Under the pieces are notes generated by a model. It was not told the origin of the DNA and ran no database searches. It saw only the letters and a list, made by a program, of their open reading frames with translations. From positions 1 to 59,730 of the forward strand of contig JBKHXX010000036.1 of the NCBI GenBank assembly GCA_046565765.1: a stretch of 59,730 bases of DNA, read 5' to 3'. Below are positions 55,086 through 59,730 of this stretch, in pieces; within the stretch, counting starts at the first letter, position 1, and each line of letters opens with the position of its first letter. The DNA is from JBFMCT01 sp046565765. Lineage in GTDB: Bacteria; Actinomycetota; Acidimicrobiia; Acidimicrobiales; AC-14. Position numbers and translations under genes: made by a program.

Positions 55086-56555
55086 ATGACTGACGCCGTG
55101 ACATCCAAGGCAGGATCCCAGGCAGGCCCCGACGGGCTGAAGGTGGTCGTCATCGGGGCGGGCCCGGCGGGGCTGACCGCCGCCTACCAGCTGGGCAAGA
55201 AGGGGGCCACCGCCACCGTGCTGGAGGCCGACTCGGTGGTGGGCGGCATCAGCCGCACCGCCCAGCGGGACGGCTGGCGGTTCGACATCGGGGGCCACCG
55301 CTTCTTCACCAAGGTGAAGGAGGTCGAGGACCTGTGGCACGAGATCCTGCCCGACTCCGACTTCCTCCTCCGGCCCCGGATGAGCCGGATCTACTACAAC
55401 GGCAAGTTCTTCGACTACCCCCTCAAGCCCATGAACGCCCTCAAGGGGCTCGGCCTCAAGGAGGCCGTGCTGTGCGTGGCCTCCTACCTGTGGGCTCGAG
55501 TACGTCCGCCGAAGGACCAGAGCTCGTTCGAGGGCTGGGTGTCGGCCCGCTTCGGCAACCGCCTCTACCGGATCTTCTTCAAGACCTACACCGAGAAGGT
55601 GTGGGGCGTCCCCGCGTCGAGCATCAAGGCCGACTGGGCGGCCCAGCGCATCAAGAACCTCTCGCTGTTCAAGGCCGTGGCCAACGCCATCCTGCCCAAG
55701 CGCAACCAGAAGGACATCACCAGCCTGATCGAGGAGTTCCAGTACCCCAAGTACGGGCCGGGGATGATGTGGGAGCGCTGCCGGGAGCTGGTGGAGGCCC
55801 AGGGCAGCAAGGTGGTCATGGAGTCGGGCGTCACCAAGGTGCACCACGAGGGCGGCAAGGCGGTGGCGGTGACGGCCGAGCACGACGGCCAGCCCACCCG
55901 CTATGAGGCCTCGCACGTGGTCTCGTCCATGCCCATCACCACGCTGCTCAAGATCATGGACCCGCCCCCGCCGCCCGAGGTCCTCACCGCCGCCAACTCC
56001 CTCACCTACCGCGACTTCCTGACCATCGCCCTGGTGGTCCCCGAGGCGGACGGGTTCCCCGACAACTGGATCTACGTCCACGACCCCAAGGTCCGCCTGG
56101 GCCGGATCCAGAACTTCGGGTCCTGGTCGCCCTACCTGGTGAAGGAGGGGCGCACCTGCCTGGGCCTCGAGTACTTCGTGTTCGAGGGCGACGACCTGTG
56201 GACCAGCGACGACGCCGACCTGGTCGGGCTGGGCAAGCGGGAGCTGGGCGCCCTCGGCCTGGTCGACCCGTCCAAGGTCGAGTCGGGCTACGTGGTGCGG
56301 ATGCCCAAGGCGTACCCCATGTACGACGGCACCTACAAGGCCAACGTGGCCGTGTTGCGCAAGTGGCTGGAGGCCAACACGCCCAACGTGTATCCGGTGG
56401 GGCGCAACGGGATGCACAAGTACAACAACCAGGACCACTCCATGTACACCGCCATGCTCTCCGTGGAGAACATCCTGGGGGCCGACCACGACATCTGGAA
56501 CGTCAACGTCGAGGCCAAGTACCACGAGGAGAAGAAGGCGGGCGACGCCGCCTGA
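55086..56555 (+). CDS. FAD-dependent oxidoreductase, UDP-galactopyranose-mutase-like
   Basis: A 489-residue flavoprotein. The Rossmann motif VVVIGAGPAGLTAAYQL is near residue 21, followed by EADSVVGGISRT, the FDIGGHRFFTKVKEVEDLW block, IYYNGKFFDYPLKP, and TYTEKVWGVPASSIKADWAAQRI. The late NGMHKYNNQDHSM segment closes the FAD site. These features match the NAD(P)/FAD proteins of the UGM/protoporphyrinogen-oxidase-like group often found beside glycosyltransferases. A sugar-nucleotide substrate is inferred from neighbours. ATG 55086 follows GAGGAGAG. Confidence 0.88.
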   Translation: MTDAVTSKAGSQAGPDGLKVVVIGAGPAGLTAAYQLGKKGATATVLEADSVVGGISRTAQRDGWRFDIGGHRFFTKVKEVEDLWHEILPDSDFLLRPRMSRIYYNGKFFDYPLKPMNALKGLGLKEAVLCVASYLWARVRPPKDQSSFEGWVSARFGNRLYRIFFKTYTEKVWGVPASSIKADWAAQRIKNLSLFKAVANAILPKRNQKDITSLIEEFQYPKYGPGMMWERCRELVEAQGSKVVMESGVTKVHHEGGKAVAVTAEHDGQPTRYEASHVVSSMPITTLLKIMDPPPPPEVLTAANSLTYRDFLTIALVVPEADGFPDNWIYVHDPKVRLGRIQNFGSWSPYLVKEGRTCLGLEYFVFEGDDLWTSDDADLVGLGKRELGALGLVDPSKVESGYVVRMPKAYPMYDGTYKANVAVLRKWLEANTPNVYPVGRNGMHKYNNQDHSMYTAMLSVENILGADHDIWNVNVEAKYHEEKKAGDAA

Positions 56556-56619
56556 GCCGTTTGCCCCGGCACGAACCGGGTAGGAACTCCAATTCGTGCT
56601 TCACGAAGGGAGTCGTCCC

Positions 56620-56907
56620 ATGCTCACGCTCACCCCGAACGCGACCACGGTGATCCGTTCGCTGCTCGACGGGTCGCAACTGCCTGAGACCGGCGGTCTC
56701 CGCATCGCCGGCGCCAGCGACGGCCAGCAGGCGTTCACCGTCACGACCGCGCCGACGCCCGAGGCGGGCGACCAGGTCGTCGAGGACAGCGGGGCCCGGG
56801 TCTTCGTGGACGTCACCGCCGCCCAGGCCCTGGGCGAGACCGTGCTCGACGCCGACGTCGACGAGCAGGGCAACATCCAGTTCCTCATCACCGCGCAGGC
56901 GGGATAA
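56620..56907 (+). CDS. HesB/IscA-fold protein without cysteines
   Basis: A 95-residue protein with the A-type carrier layout: MLTLTPNATTVIRSLL, GGLRIAGASDGQQAFTV, GARVFVDVTAAQALGETVLD, and VDEQGNIQFLITAQ. The three cysteines that bind Fe-S clusters in IscA/ErpA are all absent. Cysteine-free relatives are common in actinobacteria and their role is not established. GAAGGGAG precedes the ATG. The last 20 bases overlap the convergent GT2 gene. Confidence 0.8.
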   Translation: MLTLTPNATTVIRSLLDGSQLPETGGLRIAGASDGQQAFTVTTAPTPEAGDQVVEDSGARVFVDVTAAQALGETVLDADVDEQGNIQFLITAQAG

Positions 56908-57613
56908 CCCCTCGCCGCTCGCGCCACAGCGCGAGCCGCAGCCGGCTCAGGGCCAGGATCGTCCGGGGGATCCTCCGGGCGATCGAGCTGCGCGACGGGC
57001 GGCGCTCCTCGACGGTCACGGGGATCGCGGTGACCCGCAGGCCGGCCCGCTCGGCCCGCAGGATCAGCTCGGTGTCGAAGATGTCCGTGCCGTAGCGGCA
57101 GGACGCGGCCAGGTCCTTCAGCGGCGCCCGGCGCACGACCTTGATCCCGTGGGTGTCGGCCACCTTGAGGCCGAAGCCGAAGCGGAGCACCACCGAGAAC
57201 ACGGCGGTGACGGTGCGGCGCGCCCACGCCCGGGTGTCGACCGCACCTGCGCCCCGCTTGGCCCCCACCACGATGTCGGGCCCGTCAGGCTGGTTGAGCA
57301 CCCGTACCGCGTGGTCGAGGAACCCGAAGTCGTAGTAGTCGACGTCGAAGATGGCCACCAGGTCGCCGTTGGCCTCGAGGAACCCGGTGCGCAGCGCCCC
57401 GCCGTAGTCGGCGCCCGCCAGGGTCAGGGCCCGGACCTCGGCCAGGTCCGCCTCCAGCTGGCGGGCGATGAGCGGGGTGGCGTCGGTGGAGCCGTTCTCC
57501 ACGACGACCACCTCGAACGGCTCGCCTCGGGCGCGCATGGCTTCGACCACCTCGCGGATGGCCGGAGCGAGGAAGCCCTCCTCGTTGTGGGCGGGCATGA
57601 CGACCGACAGCAC
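56888..57613 (-). CDS. GT2 family glycosyltransferase (DPM1/GtrB-like)
   Basis: A 241-residue cytoplasmic GT-A enzyme: VVMPAHNEEGFLAPAIREV, VVVVENGSTDATPLIAR, the nucleotide-sugar DxD region IFDVDYYDFGFLDHAV, and KVVRRAPLKDL. It most likely loads a sugar onto polyprenyl phosphate, supplying the GT-C enzymes on the plus strand. It lacks the C-terminal membrane spans of GtrB. GTG 57613 is fixed by TACGCT 8 bases upstream. Confidence 0.9.
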   Translation of the reverse strand: MLSVVMPAHNEEGFLAPAIREVVEAMRARGEPFEVVVVENGSTDATPLIARQLEADLAEVRALTLAGADYGGALRTGFLEANGDLVAIFDVDYYDFGFLDHAVRVLNQPDGPDIVVGAKRGAGAVDTRAWARRTVTAVFSVVLRFGFGLKVADTHGIKVVRRAPLKDLAASCRYGTDIFDTELILRAERAGLRVTAIPVTVEERRPSRSSIARRIPRTILALSRLRLALWRERRGVIPPAR

Positions 57614-57621
57614 GCCCCCGG

Positions 57622-57627
57622 AGCGTA
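57622..57627 (-). promoter_or_regulatory. -10 element of the GT2 gene (leaderless)
   Basis: TACGCT on the minus strand, 8 bases before GTG 57613. On the opposite strand TACTGT (57648-57653) lies 9 bases before the phosphomannomutase ATG. Confidence 0.45.
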
Positions 57628-57662
57628 GGCCAGGGCCGGCCGCCAACTACTGTTGGGCCTTC

Positions 57663-59006
57663 ATGTCCCTCGACGCGATCTTCAAGGCCTACGACATCCG
57701 GGGCACCGTCCCCGACGAGCTCGACGCCTCCGCCGCCCGGTCCATCGGGTGGGCCTTCGCCCGTTTCGCCGGCGCGCCGCGGATCCTCGTGGCCCGCGAC
57801 ATGCGGGAATCGGGCGTGGAGCTGTCCACCGCCTTCGCCGAGGGGGCCACCGAGGCGGGCACCGACGTGGTCCTCCTGGGCATGGCCTCGACCGACCTCC
57901 TCTACTTCGCGGCCGGCGCCCTCGACGCTCCCGGGGCCATGTTCACCGCCTCCCACAACCCGGCCAAGTACAACGGGATCAAGCTCTGCCTGGCCGGGGC
58001 CCGCCCCGTGGGGCAGGACACCGGCCTGGCCGACATCAAGAAGCTGGCCGAGGAGGGGCCGCCCGACGCTCCATCGGGGGCCAAGGGCTCGATCAGCGAG
58101 GACGACCTGATCGACCGCTACGCCGACCACGTCCGCACGTTCATCGACGTCGACTCGCTGCGGCCGCTGAAGGTGGTGGCCGACACCGCCAACGGCATGG
58201 GCGGCCTGGTCGTCCCCCGCGTCTTCGAGAAGCTGCCGTTCGAGCTGGAGGTGCTGTTCCCGGAGCTGGACGGCTCCTTCCCCAACCACCCGGCCGATCC
58301 CATCCAGGCCGAGAACCTGCGCGACCTCCAGGCCCGGGTCCTCGACGTGGGCGCCGACGTGGGGCTGGCCTTCGACGGCGACGCCGACCGGGTGTTCCTC
58401 GTCGACGACAAGGCGCAGCTGGTGTCCGGGTCGCTCACGACGGCCATGGTGGCCGACGTCATGCTCGAGAAGCATCCCGGCGCCACCATCCTGCACAACC
58501 TCATCTGCTCGAAGGTCGTTGCCGAGGTCGTGCGTGAGAGGGGCGGCACGCCGATCCGAACCCGCGTCGGCCACTCCTTCATCAAGGGCGAGATGGCCCG
58601 CACCGGTGCGGTGTTCGGCGGCGAGCACTCGGGTCACTACTACTTCCTCGACAACTACCGGGCCGACTCCGGCGCCATCGCGGCGATGGTGGTGCTGGAG
58701 CTGCTGTCCAAGGCCGACCAGCCGCTGTCGGAGCTGCGCAAGCCCTATGAGCGGTACGCCGCGTCGGGCGAGATCAACACGACCGTCGACGATCCCAAGG
58801 CGGTCATCGAGGAGGTCGCGGCCGCGCACGCCGATGCTGAGCAGGACCGCATGGACGGGCTGACCGTGGATCATGGCGACTGGTGGTTCAACCTCCGCCC
58901 GTCCAACACCGAACCGCTGCTGCGCCTCAACCTGGAGGCGCCCACGCCCGACGAGGTCGACGCCCGCGTGGCCGAGGTCCTCGCCATCGTCAACAAGGAG
59001 GCATAG
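57663..59006 (+). CDS. manB: Phosphomannomutase/phosphoglucomutase
   Basis: A 447-residue alpha-D-phosphohexomutase that interconverts hexose 6- and 1-phosphates. All four signature loops are present: the phosphoserine loop MFTASHNPAKYNGIKL, the metal loop FDGDADRVFLVD, the sugar loop GGEHSGHYYF and the phosphate loop RPSNTEPLLRLN. It opens IFKAYDIRGTVPDEL. It runs into a Trm112-like gene and a phosphomannose-isomerase-like gene, which fits GDP-mannose supply for the glycosyltransferases next door. Confidence 0.95.
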   Translation: MSLDAIFKAYDIRGTVPDELDASAARSIGWAFARFAGAPRILVARDMRESGVELSTAFAEGATEAGTDVVLLGMASTDLLYFAAGALDAPGAMFTASHNPAKYNGIKLCLAGARPVGQDTGLADIKKLAEEGPPDAPSGAKGSISEDDLIDRYADHVRTFIDVDSLRPLKVVADTANGMGGLVVPRVFEKLPFELEVLFPELDGSFPNHPADPIQAENLRDLQARVLDVGADVGLAFDGDADRVFLVDDKAQLVSGSLTTAMVADVMLEKHPGATILHNLICSKVVAEVVRERGGTPIRTRVGHSFIKGEMARTGAVFGGEHSGHYYFLDNYRADSGAIAAMVVLELLSKADQPLSELRKPYERYAASGEINTTVDDPKAVIEEVAAAHADAEQDRMDGLTVDHGDWWFNLRPSNTEPLLRLNLEAPTPDEVDARVAEVLAIVNKEA

Positions 59007-59243
59007 GTGGCGCTCAACCCCAAGCTGCTCGAGGTCCTCGCCTGTCCGGAGGACAAGGGCCCGCTGCTGTACTTCGAGGACGAGGATTCCCTCTACAACC
59101 CTCGCCTGAAGCGCCGCTACGCCATCAAAGACGACATCCCGATCATGCTCATCGACGAGGCTGAGACCGTGGGTGACGACGAGCACTCGCGGCTCCTCGC
59201 CAAGGCCGAGGCCGACGGGATCAAACCGACCTTCGAGGCCTGA
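59007..59243 (+). CDS. Trm112-like protein
   Basis: A 78-residue protein. It opens NPKLLEVLACPEDKGPLLY and has YAIKDDIPIMLIDEAE, the Trm112/YcaR pattern. Of the zinc cysteines only the first remains (CPED instead of CPxC, and no later Cys). The GTG directly follows the manB stop and the TGA shares one base with the next ATG. Trm112-like proteins often accompany manB-pmi in actinobacteria; the role there is unclear. Confidence 0.85.
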   Translation: MALNPKLLEVLACPEDKGPLLYFEDEDSLYNPRLKRRYAIKDDIPIMLIDEAETVGDDEHSRLLAKAEADGIKPTFEA

Positions 59244-59730
59244 TGAGCGCCGAGCGCCTCGACTCCCAGAACCTGTTCGACGTCGCTGCCGGCCTGCCCG
59301 AGCAGGTCGCCGACGCCGCCCGCGCCGCGAAGAACCTCGACCGGCTCCCCACGAAGGAGCACATCGAGAACGTCGTCGTCCTGGGGATGGGCGGCTCCGG
59401 CATAGCCGGCGACATCCTCCTCGCAACGGCAGCGCCGTTCATGCCGGTGCCGGTGGTGGTCGTGAAGGGCTACGAGCTTCCCGCCTTCGTCGGCGAGGGT
59501 TCGCTTGTCATTGCCATCTCGTTCTCCGGCAACACCGAGGAGACCATCGAGGCGGCAACGGAAGCGGCGATGCAGGGAGCGAAGATGGCGGTGGTGGCAA
59601 GCGGCGGCGGCCTCGCCGACCTCGCCCAGGGTTGGGGCGCGCCGGTCGTGGGTGTCCCCACCTCGATCCCGCAGCCGCGAGCTGCCATCGGTGCGCTCGC
59701 CATCCCGCCGCTGGTCATGCTCGAGCAGGT
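59243..59730 (+). CDS. SIS-domain sugar isomerase, bifunctional phosphoglucose/phosphomannose isomerase-like (partial)
   Basis: The first 162 residues of a gene cut by the window end. It has the SIS-domain core: VVVLGMGGSGIAGDILLA, VVVKGYELPAFVGEGSLVIAISFSGNTEETIEA, and MAVVASGGGLADLAQ, the layout of the archaeal/actinobacterial bifunctional PGI/PMI. With ManB it would link fructose-6-phosphate to mannose-1-phosphate. The catalytic C-terminal half is not visible. Confidence 0.88.
   Translation, partial: MSAERLDSQNLFDVAAGLPEQVADAARAAKNLDRLPTKEHIENVVVLGMGGSGIAGDILLATAAPFMPVPVVVVKGYELPAFVGEGSLVIAISFSGNTEETIEAATEAAMQGAKMAVVASGGGLADLAQGWGAPVVGVPTSIPQPRAAIGALAIPPLVMLEQ

Overview
The window is very GC-rich DNA with strong G/C preference at third codon positions. 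Genes are packed tightly, with many ATGA, GTGA, TAGTG and TTGA start-stop overlaps, and GTG and TTG starts are common. The gene content points to Actinomycetota: a homodimeric AceE pyruvate dehydrogenase with separate E2 and LpdA, a SUF system with a Rieske ferredoxin, a DUF3499 protein, a urtABCDE-ureABCFGD urea locus and several lipoproteins. A deep-branching class such as Acidimicrobiia is my guess, not something the sequence proves. I see no rRNA, tRNA, CRISPR array, insertion sequence or prophage.

Layout. 0-8.3 kb: an M24 peptidase, a DUF192 lipoprotein, PdxH, a Ser/Thr kinase-like membrane protein that lacks its activation segment, then on the minus strand lpdA, an E2 acyltransferase gene and a single frame joining LipB to LipA. 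8.4-14.7 kb: small membrane proteins, a DUF2203 protein, a TPP riboswitch with thiG-thiH, a DUF2330/cupredoxin pair, a DEAD-box helicase and a cold-shock gene coupled to a SHOCT-like protein. 14.7-23.4 kb: HAD hydrolase, HyuB, HyuA, a short hypothetical protein, Aat, an RNase HI fused to a nucleotide-binding domain, and aceE. 23.5-33.1 kb: one operon-like run for urea uptake (urtABCDE) and hydrolysis (ureABC-FGD), in which ureD runs without a stop into an HhH-GPD DNA-repair protein. 33.1-38.4 kb: thiS-thiE, an alpha/beta hydrolase behind an unusual leader, a membrane protein, an MBL hydrolase and a glycogen-debranching-type enzyme. 38.4-47.6 kb: two separate suf gene sets (sufC-sufS-sufU on plus; sufD-Rieske-sufC on minus) flanking a PEP-mutase-family enzyme, an MFS transporter, a thioredoxin-like protein and an L,D-transpeptidase. 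47.6-59.7 kb: FtsH, DUF3499, a CPBP protease, a 55-residue zinc-ribbon protein behind a WhiG/FliA-like promoter, then a sugar and envelope block (two polytopic GT-C-like proteins, a UDP-galactopyranose-mutase-like flavoprotein, a GT2 enzyme, phosphomannomutase, a Trm112-like protein and a truncated sugar-phosphate isomerase).

How genes work together. AceE, E2, LpdA and LipB-LipA make and lipoylate the pyruvate dehydrogenase complex. The two thi loci supply the thiazole branch and the final coupling step of thiamine, and TPP is the cofactor of AceE. The suf genes would supply Fe-S clusters to LipA, ThiH and the Rieske protein. PdxH makes the PLP used by SufS.

The most notable signals are: (1) a leader at about 34.82-35.03 kb on the minus strand with a 16-base Shine-Dalgarno-like stretch, a tiny reading frame ending inside a hairpin, and a 13-bp perfect stem before the hydrolase gene; (2) LipB-LipA, UreD/HhH-GPD and RNase HI/SLOG-like in-frame fusions; (3) a kinase with no activation loop or APE motif; (4) a repeated TANNNT-N7/8-start layout that marks many genes as probably leaderless.
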